The notes under the pieces: model-generated
Seen by the model: only the letters and a program-made list of their open reading frames with translations
Told to the model about the DNA's origin: nothing
Database searches by the model: none
Source: Rhizomys pruinosus
Lineage: Eukaryota; Chordata; Mammalia; Rodentia; Spalacidae
NCBI GenBank assembly: GCA_009823505.1
Contig: VZQC01002907.1
Location: forward strand, 1,781,439-1,845,438
DNA length: 64,000 nucleotides
Direction: 5' to 3'
Made by a program: the position numbers and the translations under genes
Part shown: piece after piece, positions 19,811 through 30,919 of the stretch
Layout of the letters: every line of letters begins with the position of its first letter
Numbering within the stretch: the stretch's first letter is position 1

Positions 19811-20220
19811 TTCCTTTAGTCGTGGAGTTTCCCCCTCAACAATAGTAAAATTCTGATTTAAATACACCTTGTCCACCACCTGGAGGTAGATGAGGTGGAA
19901 GAAAGTAGACATCACAGGCTTGAGCCACCAGAGCCTGCTGTGGCCGGCTTCCCACCCTACCCTATCCCTTCACATACCACATTCAGCAGCTGGGTCCTGG
20001 CTCTGCTGAAGGATTCGCTTGTTTCACTCCCTGATGATTGTCTTCAGGCCTTTGGCTGGGCTCTGTAATGCTTGGCTGATATGGCTTCTAAATCTGGGAG
20101 TTCGGGAGTCTGGGAGTGGATCCCTACAGCTGCTGCTGAGCAAGAGAAGCAAGAGGCAAATGTAGTCTACATTCCTCAGGGTCCCACAGGAAGCAGCACC
20201 TTCAAAAGAGGGAGTGGAGA
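19811..20220. other. Unclassified sequence
   Basis: No repeat or gene signal that I can support. Confidence 0.35.
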
Positions 20221-20236
20221 AGAGTTTACTGGCTTA

Positions 20237-20387
20237 GCCGGGCGTGGTGGCGCACGCCTTTAATCCTAGCACTTGGGAGGCAGAGGCAGGTGGATCTTTG
20301 TGAGTTCAAGGCCAGCCTGGTCTACACAGTGAGTTCCAGGCCAGCTGGGGCTACAGGGAGACCCTGTCTCAAAAAGACCAAAAAAAA
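20237..20387 (+). mobile_element. B1 SINE, young
   Basis: Near-consensus B1 that keeps CpG sites in 'gccgggcgtggtggcgcacg', with 'gagaccctgtctcaaaaaga' and an A tail. A perfect 14-nt target-site duplication (agagtttactggct) lies at 20221-20234 and 20388-20401. Both features point to a recent insertion. Confidence 0.97.
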
Positions 20388-20401
20388 AGAGTTTACTGGC
20401 T

Positions 20402-21240
20402 CTTTACAGAGACTGGGCATTGGAGAGCAAGGGGGAGAGACGAGTACTAAGAGCCCTGCTGGCAGAGCTGCTGAGAGACTTTTCCGAGCCACAGGTGAAC
20501 AAATGTCTCTTCCCCCCATAGGGCACCAAGCGACACACAGAGAAATGATTTCTCTCAAGCCTAGCTGTGGAGTTTCGTGGGGGTGACTCACACTGCAGGA
20601 GCAGGGATGACTCAAAGGCAGCTGCCTTACTAAAAAGTCCAGCCCAGCGTGATTGACATGATGACCCACGAAAGCTGCACCCCTGTGGCTCCCTGCCTGA
20701 CTTGCAGGCAGCTACTAGTAAGAGTGTCCGGTCCCCCAGCAAGTGTGCCTGCTTGTTTAACTCTGGGGAGGCACCTGTGAATCCTGTAAGCTTCAGGAGC
20801 TTCCTGAGACAGGTGAGTTGTTTACTTCCTGGGTTTTATAATAGGCATCCATTCTCCCTCTATAAGGGAGTCTTTGGATTGGGAAGCCATCACTACACAA
20901 CATACACCAAGTGTGGAGGGTAAGAGAGGACCTGAGTTTTGTGACCCCTTCATGACTTGTGTTTGCTAGGCAGGAGCTGTGGTAACGGGTAGACTCGTAA
21001 TGTTGGCAAAACCACTGCTTGGCAAGGAGAGAGAAAAATCAAAGACTTAACTTTTCTTGAGTCCAAACACAAAGCAGCATCTTCATAGCCATCAGCCTCC
21101 TGGGGGAAGGACAGGACAAGGAAGGGCAGAACATAGTTCTGAAAGGGCAAAAATGAACATGATATCTAAATTATACATTAACAAACCAGATAGAGCTGAA
21201 GAGATTTGAACAGAAAAGACAAAGCAAGGACTTTGGGGAT
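20402..21240. other. Unclassified sequence, perhaps an old rodent LTR
   Basis: The part 20600-20850 recalls rodent LTR-like repeats ('actaaaaagtccagcccagc', 'acttcctgggttttataata'), but I cannot name a family. Frames at 20322-20669 and 20404-20742 (minus) have no domain. Confidence 0.3.
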
Positions 21241-21253
21241 GTATGTGAAGTCT

Positions 21254-22635
21254 TTTTTTTTTTTTCTATTCTTTTTTTTTCCATTTTTTTTAACAATAAG
21301 TGATAATTTACGAGTACAAGCATCCTTCATGTAAAACCATTTTGCAAGCAGTTGTGCCCAAACCCACACAGCCCAAGGGTCCCACCATCCAGCTGGGGGG
21401 GTTTGTATGTACAATCAAGTTGATCAAATAAGTGTCCAGTCTTTTTTGCTGTAGTTTCACCATTCACCCCAATCGCAGCCCTTACATTCTATCATGCCCC
21501 CTCTTCTGCAGATTGTTCCCTAGACTTAGAAAAGGGGCACAGGTGGACGAGAAGCAAAACAGTCTACTTTCTCTGGAGCTGTCATTTTGGACTCTGGTCA
21601 ATTCTGGCTGTTTCCTTGCATGGGCTGACAGTTTGTCCAGGAATAACCTTTCTTTTTTAAATTAAAAAATTTTTAAAATTTATTTCTGTATGTGTATGAA
21701 TGTACTGTCTGCATGCAGGTTTGTGCACCCATGTCGTGCAATGTGGAGGTCAGAAGAGGGTGTCGGATTCCCCTGAAACTGGAGTTCTCCTGGAATTGGA
21801 GTTTCAGATGGTTCTTGGCCGCCATGTGGGTGCTGGGGATTGAACCCAGGTCCTCTGTAAGAGCAGTCGGTGCTCTTAACCACTAGGCCATCTCTCCAGC
21901 CCCAGGAATAACCTTTCAATCCTACTAATGAAGCTCAAGCAATTAGATATATAGGTATTTAAACAGTACTAATTGTTATGGTAGGTTACTTTGGTATAGA
22001 CACAGATGTTTAGATGGTATGTTAATCCATGAATTACGTTTTTTTCTGTAAAAAATGACAGGGTCTTACTGTGGTTTATAACATCTCCTAACCGCTAGAG
22101 GATGCAAGCTTGTGGCATCAGCCGTGGGTTATTCCTCCAAGGAGAGAGCTAATAGCCAATTAGATTTGGGATATACAGACATATGGCTGCCACTGCTGCA
22201 CAGTATTTCCAAGAAGGTGAGGTGTAGCTGGTGCTGATGGAGGAGTCTTGCTTGACTCAATGAGACGTATATTTGCTTTATTGGTTTAAGGCCTTTGGTA
22301 ACACTCTCTGGTATTCCAGAGACCAACTGTGCACTTGCAAGTGCGGTCTCAATACATCTTTCCCATACTTACATCAGGTCTTCGACAGCAGGGCCTTATC
22401 ACCTCTCTTCTTGCAGGTATCCCAGTTTACAGGCAAGAAGCCTTTACCTTTTGGGGGGGGGCTTGGATTCCCTGGCCAACATCTCCTTGGTAGAATAATC
22501 CATTGCTGATATCAGAGCTCTCCTGTATTAATATATTTTGCTTAAATGCACAGCTTAAGGAGACTTTAGTATTATATATGGTTCTGAATAGAGAATAATC
22601 CTTTTCACAGTTCCTATGTCTATTAGTCAATTAAA
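21254..22635 (-). mobile_element. L1 3' UTR (type-B), minus strand
   Basis: A long, T-rich start is followed by collinear blocks shared with the copies at 24477-25158 and 61336-62470: 'ttcaccccaatcgcagccct', 'gaaaaggggcacaggtgg', 'gagagagctaatagccaa' and 'caggtcttcgacagcagg'. A B2/B3 inserts at 21655. The assignment to L1 rests on the poly(A)-side structure and target-site duplications of the other copies. Confidence 0.7.
21661..21903 (-). mobile_element. B2/B3-type SINE, internal-duplication subtype
   Basis: Young reverse copy. The target-site duplication aggaataacctttc is seen on both sides (near 21640 and 21904). The body carries the duplicated 'actggagttctcctggaatt' segment and an intact 'gccatctctccagcccc' head. 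Confidence 0.95.
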
Positions 22636-22639
22636 GAAG

Positions 22640-22940
22640 GCAGTTTTACTGGTCTTCTATTCTAGCTTTTCCTCCTTTGATCACATGAGGATGGTTAACA
22701 AGAAAATTATGGTGGTGTATTGTAATAGAAGTTATGACTACTTCTAGAAAAGAGGGGAACTTGGAGTTACATGATATGATTTATACTAAAGAGTTAATAA
22801 GTGACTCTGCCAAGGCCCAACAATAAAGACACTAGATCCTAGCACAGGGAGGCATGCTTGGATGCAAATAAATGGATATCAATGGTGATGGATGGAGAAC
22901 TGCTCTACTGGAAGCAGTAAGAACAAAGGATTTGAGTGCT
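22640..22940. other. Unclassified sequence
   Basis: No repeat or gene signal that I can support. Confidence 0.35.
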
Positions 22941-23348
22941 GTGACGGGCAGCGCTGACTGTCAATCTGACATGGTCTGGACTGTGATGGGTAGTGCTGAC
23001 TGTCAATATGACGGGGTCTGGACTGTGATGGGTAGTGCTGACTGTCAATCTGACACAGTCTGGACTGTGATGGGTAGTGATGACTGTCAATCTGACGGGG
23101 TCTGGACTGTGACAGGTAGCGCTGTCAATCTGACACAGTCTGGACTGTGATGGGCAGCACTGACTGTTGATCTGATGGGGTCTGGACTGTGATGAGTAGT
23201 GCTGTCAATCTGACACAGTCTGGACTGTGATGGGTAGTGCTGACTGTCAATCTGACACGGTCTGGACTGTGATGGGCAGCACTGACTGTCAATCTGACAC
23301 GGTCTGGACTGTGATGAGTAGTGCTGTCAATCTGACACAGTCTGGACT
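22941..23348 (+). repeat. 42/38-bp minisatellite, 10 units
   Basis: Ten units begin 'gtga' and end 'gtctggact'. Lengths in order are 42, 42, 42, 42, 38, 42, 38, 42, 42, 38. The 38-bp units lack one 'gact'. Units 6-7 and 9-10 share 'cagcactgactgt' then 'gatgagtagtgctgtcaa', so a two-unit block has been copied. The last unit runs straight into the family U repeat, from whose end the unit derives. Confidence 0.97.
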
Positions 23349-23705
23349 CGCCTAGGAGACTCATCCAGGTTCGGTTAGTCCCTAGGCATGCTTGTGGGGG
23401 ATTATCTTGATTCTTTTGGTCCTTAGCCTTAGCCTTTAACAGCTGAGCTCTCTCTCCAGCCCTGGCGGGAATTCAAGGACCAGAGTCCCAGACAAATAGA
23501 AAGAAGTGAGCTGAGCATGAACACTCATCGCTCTCCACTTCCTGACTACATATGCAGTGTGATCTTCTGTCCCATGTGCCCACCACTGTGAGTTTCTCAC
23601 CATGATGGACTGTATTCTCAAGCATGAGGTGAAATAAACATTTCCTTCCTTATGCTGCCCCTGTCAGGGTATTTTATCATGACACCTAGAGTGTAATCAA
23701 TAGTT
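23311..23705 (+). mobile_element. Rodent DNA-transposon-like repeat, family U
   Basis: It follows the minisatellite: 'cgcctaggagactcatccag', 'gggggattatcttgattctt', 'gagctgagcatgaacactca', 'accatgatggactgtattct' and 'gggtattttatcatgacacc'. The same layout is seen at 3295-3603. A B2 head fragment (about 23433-23463) appears inside. Confidence 0.6.
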
Positions 23706-24460
23706 TTGGTTTGCATAAAATTTGAATGTAGTTTGGAATTCCCATGTATCCTATGCCCAGTCTCCTCCTAGTCACTTCTAGTAATGCTAGGCACATCCCT
23801 CACTAACAAACCATTATTGGCACATGACTATTAACTAAGTTTCATGATCCATTTAGGTTACTATTGGTTTTGCCTGATGTCTTTTCCTGGTGTAGGATCT
23901 GTCGGATGTGCACAAGCTTTCTTGCCCTGTCTTCTGAGGTCCACCTGACTCTGTCAGTTTCCTAAACTTGCCCTATTGTCTATGACCTCCACTGTTCTGG
24001 GACATGTGAATCAAGTTCTTGTACAATACTTGGCTATTGGGATTGATCTGCTGTTTTTCTCATGGTTAGATGGTGTAATGGAGTTGGGCAAGAAGACCTC
24101 AGAGGTCAAGTGCAATGTCAAGGGCACAAGGTATCAAAATGATTTATGACTGTTGATGTTGAACTTCATCATCTGGCCAAGGTGTTTGCCAAGTTTCTCT
24201 ACTGTAAAACCATTCTTTCTCTCCCTTTCCAAACTGTATATTTTGAAGGAACTCTTTTAGCGTGAACCTTGTATTTAAGGAATGCTTTGTGCTCTCCATC
24301 TTAATATCATCACCAGATTTTGTAATATTATGATTAACATGTACTAATGTACTAATAGTACAAATTAACTGTCATAATTACACCATTCAGTCATCATGTT
24401 CCAGTTCCATCTGCCCTTCCTCTAATCTGAGTTTCTGGTGATGGAATTTTCCAGAGCCTC
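23706..24460 (-). mobile_element. Ancient L1M-type LINE fragment, minus strand
   Basis: T-rich sequence whose landmarks match old mammalian L1M 3' sequence: 'tttggaattcccatgtatcc', 'cacatgactattaactaagt', 'gggattgatctgctgttttt', 'gactgttgatgttgaacttc'. Strongly decayed. Confidence 0.6.
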
Positions 24461-24476
24461 TGCATCCCTCTTTTTT

Positions 24477-25158
24477 TTTTTTGTTAACATATTTTTTATT
24501 GATGCTTTGTGCATTTCATACATCATTTTCCAATTCAGTTCAGGCATATTTCCTTTCCTCCCCCCACCCAACACCCATCCCAGATTGCATGGCACTTCGG
24601 CCATAAAGGGGCTGTCCTGAATTTTTCATCTTTCGGGTCTCCCAGTTTTTTTTTTTTTTTTTTGTTTTTTTTTTTTTTTTTTTGTTTGTGTGTTGGGGTG
24701 TGTGTGGGGGTTTTTTTTTTTTTTTTTTTTTTTCATTTTTAGCTATAAGTGATAATCCATGAGTACAAGCATCCTTCATGCAAAACCTATCTGCAGGCTG
24801 TTGTGCCCAAACACCTACAGCCCCACCATCCAGTGGGGGGTGACAGGTTGTTTGTTCAATCAAGTTGATCAAATGAGTGTCCAGACTACATTGCTGTAGT
24901 TTCACCATTCACCCCAATCGCAGCCCTTACATTCTACCACGCCCCCTCTTCCGCAGATTGTTCCCTAGGCTTAGAAAAGGGGCACAGGTGGATGAGAAGC
25001 AAAACAGTCCACTCTCTCTGGAGCTGTTGTCTTGGACTCTGGTCAATTCTGGCTGTTTCCTTTCATGGGCTGACAGTTTGTCCAGGAATAACCTTTCGAC
25101 CCTACTAATGAAGCACAAGCAATTAGATATATAGGTATTTAAACAGCACTAATAGTTA
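24477..25158 (-). mobile_element. 5'-truncated L1 (type-B 3' UTR), minus strand
   Basis: The 3' end is at left (poly-T, then 'tttttattgatgctttgtgc'), with a long T/G-rich internal tract (24643-24735), then blocks shared with 21254 and 61336. The direct repeat 'gcatccctcttttt' on both sides (left near 24464-24477, right 25171-25184) is its target-site duplication. The 5' junction carries a 26-bp palindrome. Confidence 0.83.
24643..24735 (+). repeat. Poly-T/G low-complexity tract
   Basis: Long T runs broken by single G and a short 'gtgtgtgggggt' segment, inside the L1 3' UTR. On the element's strand it is an A/C-rich tract. Confidence 0.95.
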
Positions 25159-25171
25159 TAACTATTAGTGC
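25146..25171. repeat. 26-bp perfect palindrome at L1 5' junction
   Basis: Arm gcactaatagtta is followed directly by its exact reverse complement. The left arm is normal element sequence. The right arm sits between element and target-site duplication. Confidence 0.95.
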
Positions 25172-25184
25172 ATCCCTCTTTTTG

Positions 25185-25870
25185 AAGCTAAGAAGAGCTA
25201 TGTGGGGAAGGCTAGACTTAGAGAGTGGAGGGCAGGAACCAGTGGCAGAAACTTCAGCTACCAAATAGCACCAATTGGTCTGGAAGAGATGTGTGGCAGA
25301 AGCAGGAGCTTCAGAGTGAGTGGTGCAGGGGGATCGGAACAGGTTAACGGATCGACCGGGCTGATTCATGCTCACAACTGTTCATCCCCAAAGCTTTCAG
25401 CCACTCCTAGCAACTGTAATATGAAGCCTGGGAGACCTAGAAAGTTTAGAGGGGCACCCTGTTTGTGGGAGGGAACATCCTATCTGTACACCCCCTGATA
25501 CTCAGAACTAAGCTTTTCAGTGGAGTCGTGGGCAAAATCTTGGATTTGAAGCTCACAAAATTCATTGTATTGAAAAATCAGAATTAGCCTGAATGTTCAG
25601 TAATAGGTGATCTGATTTGTCCTATGTGATACAGTCTGTGGAAGCTTCTAAAATGTTTCTCCTGTAGTTGGGGCTTTCTTGAGCTGCTTAGGGAAGAAGG
25701 TGGTGTTCAGTGCCTCATCAGTGCCTGCTCTCTGGGCCGGGTCAGTGTGTGCTAACAGGCTACTTAGCCCTCAGTTTTGTTTTGACTTGAGTCTTGTCTA
25801 GTCATTGAACTTCTCTCATCTTTCTTAATGAGACAACATATCTTTCTTTGTGTGTCTCTGTATCTTTTGC
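25185..25870. other. Mostly unclassified sequence
   Basis: A possible L1 ORF2 remnant on plus lies at about 25565-25665 ('agcctgaatgttcagtaata'). The rest has no recognisable feature. The frame 25202-25498 has no domain. Confidence 0.35.
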
Positions 25871-25879
25871 ATGTTTATA

Positions 25880-26212
25880 TATGTGTGATGGTCATATGTG
25901 TGTGCATATATGTGTGCATGTGTGTGTATGTGCACATGCATATGCATACATATGGGGGCCAGAGGTTGACAGTGCACAACTTCCCTCACCACTCTCCACC
26001 TTATATATTGACACAAGATCTCTCCATCGAACCAGAGATTGCTGATTCAGCTAGTCTCGGTGCCCAAGTTGGCCTGGAGATGCCCTGTCTCTGCTTCCTG
26101 GGTCCCAGGATTACAGGCAGGCCACCATACCCACCTTCGCATTTACCTAGGTGCTGAGGATCTGAGCTTGTGTGGCAAGCATTTTGCCCACTGAGTCGTC
26201 TGCCCAGTCCCA
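25880..26212 (-). mobile_element. B4 SINE, minus strand
   Basis: TG-rich tail (25880-25955), then 'gggggccagaggttgacagt', the reverse B1-like middle, 'gattacaggcaggccaccat', and an ID-like head 'gtgctgaggatctgagcttg' ending 'ctgcccagtccc'. Confidence 0.75.
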
Positions 26213-26279
26213 GATGACATCTCTCTCTCCAGGATCTGTCAACCATTGGTAGTAGGAACCAGTCTGTACTAGTTATTCT

Positions 26280-26435
26280 ACCTGCAGGAGGAAGTTTGTC
26301 AGTGTCTGGAGATATTTGTGGTGGTTGTGACTGGGCAGGGGCTGGTCTCAAGGTGCTGCTAGGTATTCCATAACACACAGGACAGCCATCCCTGGAGTAG
26401 GATTATGCATCAGTAATGCTGAGATTGGGGAACAT
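26280..26435 (-). mobile_element. MER20-like DNA transposon, minus strand
   Basis: The order 'gtcagtgtctggagatattt', 'tggttgtgactgggcagggg', 'acacaggacagccatccctg', 'aatgctgagattgggga' fits the reverse complement of MER20, a non-autonomous hAT-Charlie element. Confidence 0.75.
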
Positions 26436-26439
26436 GTCT

Positions 26440-26775
26440 ACAGATATGCTGGTTCACGTCCCTGAATGGAGTGATGCTGAGCTGTGACTCTGAATCCAGG
26501 TCCCCCTCAGTGAGTGTCTAGTGACCTATAGCACTGGTAGGCTTCATCATGCACTTTCCTTCCTTTAACCCCAGTGCTTCTCAAGTAAACTCATTCCCTA
26601 CCCTGTTTGATTATCTAATTTTGGGGGAAACTCAGTTATCCTGTGGAACTGTATGTTTGTTCCAGTCTATTTAATGATACCTTATTTGATCAATAAAGGC
26701 CCCAGTCCTGTTCCAGCCTCTACAGCAATGAATCACAGGTAAATGCTATGCCTATGCAGCCAGCCATGTAGGTGC
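26440..26775. other. Unclassified sequence
   Basis: No repeat or gene signal that I can support. Confidence 0.35.
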
Positions 26776-26779
26776 TGGA

Positions 26780-26925
26780 TCTAGAATAGCATCCACATGC
26801 TCTGTGATCTTCTGTAGGTGCCCTCTCCTCTCTGGGTTTCACATTTCCCCAAAGTAGGATAGCATCAGAGGGTTATCTGAGGCAGTTTATACAATGTCCT
26901 CAGTACAGAGATGACATGAAAGTCT
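26780..26925 (+). mobile_element. MIR-like fragment
   Basis: Weak MIR order: 'gctctgtgatcttctgtagg', 'ctctctgggtttcacatttc', then 'agagggttatctgagg'. Confidence 0.5.
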
Positions 26926-26974
26926 GAGAGGGTGACATGAGGGACGCTCAGTGGGAGGGAGATACCATAGCAAA

Positions 26975-27180
26975 CTGCATGGTCATGCAGACTCTGGAGC
27001 TAGGTCCCCTATACACAGTCTTAGCACTGCTCATGGCTGTGTGGCTCTACACAATTTGCTCAACCTCTCTGTGTCTTTTTTCTCTCATCTATAAAATGGA
27101 CAAAATAATGCCTCCTGTTTTCTAAGGTTGTTGTGAGGATTTAATGAACAGTATATTTAGTAATCACCAAACAGGAAGCG
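26975..27180 (+). mobile_element. MIR SINE, well preserved
   Basis: Clear MIR: 'catgcagactctggagctag', 'ctcaacctctctgtgtcttt', 'ctcatctataaaatggac', 'ttgttgtgaggatttaatga'. Confidence 0.88.
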
Positions 27181-27192
27181 ATTACTTGATCA

Positions 27193-27236
27193 GTGCTATT
27201 TAGGTGTCAACTTGTCCAGCTCCATGGATTAAGCAT
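27193..27236 (+). mobile_element. Family R repeat, 5' end fragment
   Basis: Only the start of the family remains: 'cagtgctatttaggtgtcaa' and 'cttgtccagc'. It is cut off by the L1 that follows. Confidence 0.5.
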
Positions 27237-27361
27237 GGTGACTAGTATTATATCACTGAAGCAAACAGAACATTAAAAATAAACTTACATTTGATCCAGT
27301 TATATCACTCCTTGGCATATACTGAAAGGACTCATCCTATTGCAGAGATAGGTTTATATCC

Positions 27362-27574
27362 ATGTTTATTGCTGCTCTTTTCACAATAGCTAAGAAATGG
27401 AAGCAATCTAAGGGTCCATCAACTGACCAGTGGATAATGAAAATGTGGTACATTTACACAATGGACTTCTACTCAGCAGTAAAGAAAGACAAAATCATCA
27501 AATTTGCAGGTAAATGGATGGAACTAGAAATTGTTATGCTAAGTGAAGTAACACAGACTCAGAAAAACAAATGA
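27362..27574 (+). pseudogene. L1 ORF2 C-terminal fragment
   Basis: The frame encodes the typical L1 ORF2 C-terminal end, with 'MWYIYTMDFYSAVKK' and 'WMELEIVMLSEV' signatures, then a stop after 'QTQKNK'. ORF2 is the endonuclease/reverse transcriptase of L1. Only about the last 70 residues remain here, without catalytic domains, so it is not functional. Confidence 0.9.
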
Positions 27575-27874
27575 TGTGTGCTCTCCTCTCATTTGTGGAT
27601 CATAGCACAAAATCCTTCTATGTGAGTCTGTGTCCTGATGTAGCCACAGGGACCAGAAAACGGAAAGGAGCCAGGGAGGTAAAAGGAATGAAGGAGCTTG
27701 GGAGAGAGCAGTAGGAGACGGGCGTTACTAAGGGGGATAAAGTTGGGGCATTCAAATGGGAGGGCGAGGGAGGGCCATACAAGGGGGTTTGGGAATAAAG
27801 GGAAAGGAGCTCAAGAGAGGTGGGACCATAGGAGACTGGTGTTATCAAGGGAGAAATGGGGGAAATGGAGGGGA

Positions 27875-27952
27875 AGATATGAAGGGAGAGTTAGGGAGTG
27901 AGATATGAAGGGAGAGTTAGGGAGAGAGATATGAAGGGAGAGTTAGGGAGTG
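27875..27952 (+). repeat. 26-bp tandem repeat, 3 units, in L1 3' UTR
   Basis: Units 27875-27900, 27901-27926 and 27927-27952 start 'agatatgaagggagagttag'. The middle unit differs in one base (gagag versus gagtg). Confidence 0.95.
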
Positions 27953-29339
27953 AGAAAGCAGAGATAAGTAATGCCTAGCTAGCGTGAAAAACCAGAGAGA
28001 ATCATATGAGTCAAATAACCTAATTACACAATATCTCTACATGAGTCCTTGTGTATAGCTGAAGGCTCTTCAACAAGAAACAACGCCAGACAGGAGAAAC
28101 CTTCCTTTGAGTTGTTGGCCAGAGTAGTCCAAGAGACTCCCAAAATTACACAGGTTAATGCCACAGCCTTTGATTGCCTCCTAGAACTTGAAGGCAAGAC
28201 CCTATTGCTGAAGACAAGACATGCTTCAGATTTAGAGCAATGGAGCTGGAACCGACCTGGAAGCCGCTCCCCTGAAGGCTAGTTCTCAGAGTTCTGGGGA
28301 GCACTATGTAAGCTACTAAGGTAGAACAGCAATTGATGGTCCAACACCAACTTCAAGACCAAATAACCATATCAATGACTGGCACAGCATATGACATTGG
28401 TGCAGTAGTGGTACTTTTATCTTGGGGCAATCATTGGCTACCTAATTGGACTTAAAGCCCACTTAGTGGGAGAAAACTCATGTGTGATACTGAAAACAGC
28501 AGAATATAAGTGGCTGGAGAGGTCACAGGTCTAAGAGAACTCTCCAAGGCTGTCACAGTCCAAGACTAATGTAACTTCTAACTAAGTGCAAAATATGTAC
28601 TTATATTTACAGTCTAGTATATCTATAGTCACCACTCATCAAAGAAGCAGAGATACACACTGGTCACACACAGACATCGTTTGTGAATTGCTCAAGCCAA
28701 GCTGATTATCTACAATGCAGCCTCTATACCTAGAGCTCACAGAACATAGACCAAGGGGTAAAGAGGACACTACTGAATGTCTCATTCTCATTCATGAAGC
28801 TCCCCATGCAACATAGGGCCAGGAACACAAAAGGTCACATATAGACAAAGCATGGAGATTAGGAGTTTGCAGAGTGTGGGTCCTTGGACAGGTCTCCTGT
28901 ATTATTAGGCTTCACTTACCCAGGGCTCAGGGACCATTGTGGAAGGAAGATGGAAAGATTGTATGAGCCAGGGAGGAGGGTCATGAGTATATGGAAATAG
29001 AATTCTACACGCTCCTGGGACACTGCTCATATGAACCTACAGCAATGGTGTCAGCATGCACAAGACCCATGCAAACTCGTGCAGACAAAAACCCAGCATG
29101 GAATGGGGAAATGGGCAGCAGAACCCAATCTTAGCTGAAGAAACAGTGGCAGCTGATTACTGTTGGTGAGGAAGAGCTGGACTTGTCAAAGCAAGGGACT
29201 CTGGATAGGCTGACGAGAGCTCAGTGGATGAACCTGCACTGAGGAATGGCCGGGTACTCTAACGTGACATGATAGGCCTTAACACAAATGACAGAGTGTA
29301 CAAATTCCAGGGGAGGAGCTGTGAGAGGCAGAAGTGGGG

Positions 29340-29445
29340 AAGGGAATACAAAGGTGATTAACGTTGTCTTCTGACCTCTGCATGTGGTGTGGCACATGGC
29401 CCCTCCTCTCCCACAAAAATGTAATAAAAAATTAAAAAGGAAAAC
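29340..29445 (+). mobile_element. B3A-like SINE 3' end
   Basis: The fragment 'gttgtcttctgacctctgca' plus 'gtggtgtggcacatggcccc' and an A-rich tail fits a B3A/B4-type SINE end. Confidence 0.5.
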
Positions 29446-29461
29446 AGAACGTGGGATGTGT

Positions 29462-29618
29462 TTGTACATGGTCAGATCACCTTGGTTGAAGCCTGTTCTT
29501 ACAACTTAGAGCTGTGTGATGTTAGTGCATCAGTGGGCCTCTCTGGTCTCAGGATCTTCATTTGTAAAGTAGGTTCTTTATGTCTCAGAGGTCCAGAGAG
29601 GATTAACTCGGCCACCAC
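29462..29618 (+). mobile_element. MIR SINE
   Basis: MIR order: 'cttagagctgtgtgatgtta', 'gggcctctctggtctcagga', 'cttcatttgtaaagtagg', 'agaggattaactc'. Confidence 0.7.
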
Positions 29619-29619
29619 A

Positions 29620-30295
29620 GTCTTCAGTTATGGAGGTAAGCATTCTTATTTGGCCTCAAACCATGCGACTTGGTCGGGACGGTCATCATCCCGTGTTTTC
29701 AGGACTGGCACTGGAAGGAGTGGTGCCCTGTCCTGCTGCGAGTGGGCAGAAACTCTGGGTTTGGAGTTCTGAGTGGCTGGTTCTTTTTGGAGAGGAAGCC
29801 CCTAGTCCTTCCACTGCAGACAGTGTCTGAACTCAGTGGTGTTGGCTGGGGCTAGGGGACTTCTGTACACTAGGCACCATGATAGCCCAACACTGCTGCG
29901 ATGCAGCCTTGTTAAACATCTTAACCTAACAGAGGAGACCTTTTGAGCTCCAAAGCTGCAGGGAAGTTTGTTGTTTGGATGAGTTAAGTTGCGACAGCAA
30001 GCTCAGGTGTCTACAGACTCATCAGAAAGGGACATTTTGTTGTCAGGTATGGGGCTAGGAGAAGGGGTGACAGGAAAGAGAGAGGCAAACATTTTGGATG
30101 TGACTTTCAGAAAGAAATGTGTTTTGTATCAAGTGCCCCGCACATACATGTATACACACATATACTAAGGCACACATGTATCATGGCATTGGGCTACTGT
30201 GTGTGATTGCAGGCTTTAATTCGCTAAATTAATTTAATGACCCTAGGACTAGCTGCCACCTATTAGCTGTAACCCATAATTTGAAAAACCTCACA
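29620..30295. other. Unclassified sequence
   Basis: No confident call. The frames at 29458-29772, 29630-29830 and 29670-29855 overlap each other and start in a MIR, so I do not support them. Confidence 0.4.
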
Positions 30296-30297
30296 CT

Positions 30298-30430
30298 TCG
30301 TGGAGTGCTCAGTGATTAAGAGTACTGCCAAGGGGCTCAACTTCAGTGCTCAGCCACCCATGTCTGGCAGTTTACAACTGCTTTTCATTACAGCTCCATG
30401 GGATCTGACGCCCTCTTCTGGCTTGTGTGG

Positions 30431-30486
<56 letters not shown>
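30298..30486 (+). mobile_element. B2/B3-type SINE with (CA)n tail
   Basis: Head 'gtggagtgctcagtgattaa', body 'gctcaacttcagtgctcagc', then 'gacgccctcttctggcttgt', and the tail grown into (CA)n at 30437-30486. The unusual body is shared almost exactly with 31256-31366. Confidence 0.85.
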
Positions 30487-30490
<4 letters not shown>

Positions 30491-30919
30491 CTTGAGACAT
30501 TCAGATACACTGGGGAAGCCCTGGATCTGTGAGTCCTGGGGTAGAGCCCACAGGAGTGAATCGCACCTCAGCATTCACATGCGTACAGTCCCAGCGGCTC
30601 TCCTATGCCTGCCGCCTCTGCTCCGCTCTCCATCTCCATTCTTTCTTACTAATTTTGTCCCTGATGTTGACATCTTTGTCTTTCCCACATTGCATCAAGT
30701 ATAGATTCACTGTGAAGCTTTTGTCCTCAGCTGTTCCTGGTCTTGGGACCTTGCACCATCCAGTACCCACTGTCTTTGGGTTGGTCTCTGCCAAGAAGTA
30801 TATCAGCCAGACTTCCTGTGTGCTCCAATGACAGACCCCACCAGTTTTGCATTTATGTGTGCTTATTTCTTTTTAATAGTTAATACTGTTTAATGTATTT
30901 TTTTGGTGTTTCTCTCTTT

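Larger units (their letters stand above)
27240..29290 (+). mobile_element. L1 3' end: ORF2 C-terminus plus long 3' UTR
   Basis: It begins in the last part of ORF2 and continues into a long Lx-type 3' UTR: purine tract near 27700-27960, 'agttgttggccagagtagtc', 'gacaagacatgcttcagatt', 'gcagctgattactgttgg'. The copy is 5'-truncated. The purine tract contains a three-fold 26-bp repeat. Confidence 0.85.

Noticed and set aside
22941..23348. CRISPR-like array
   Set aside because: Units abut directly with no unique spacers, and the unit derives from a transposon end. The genome is mammalian.
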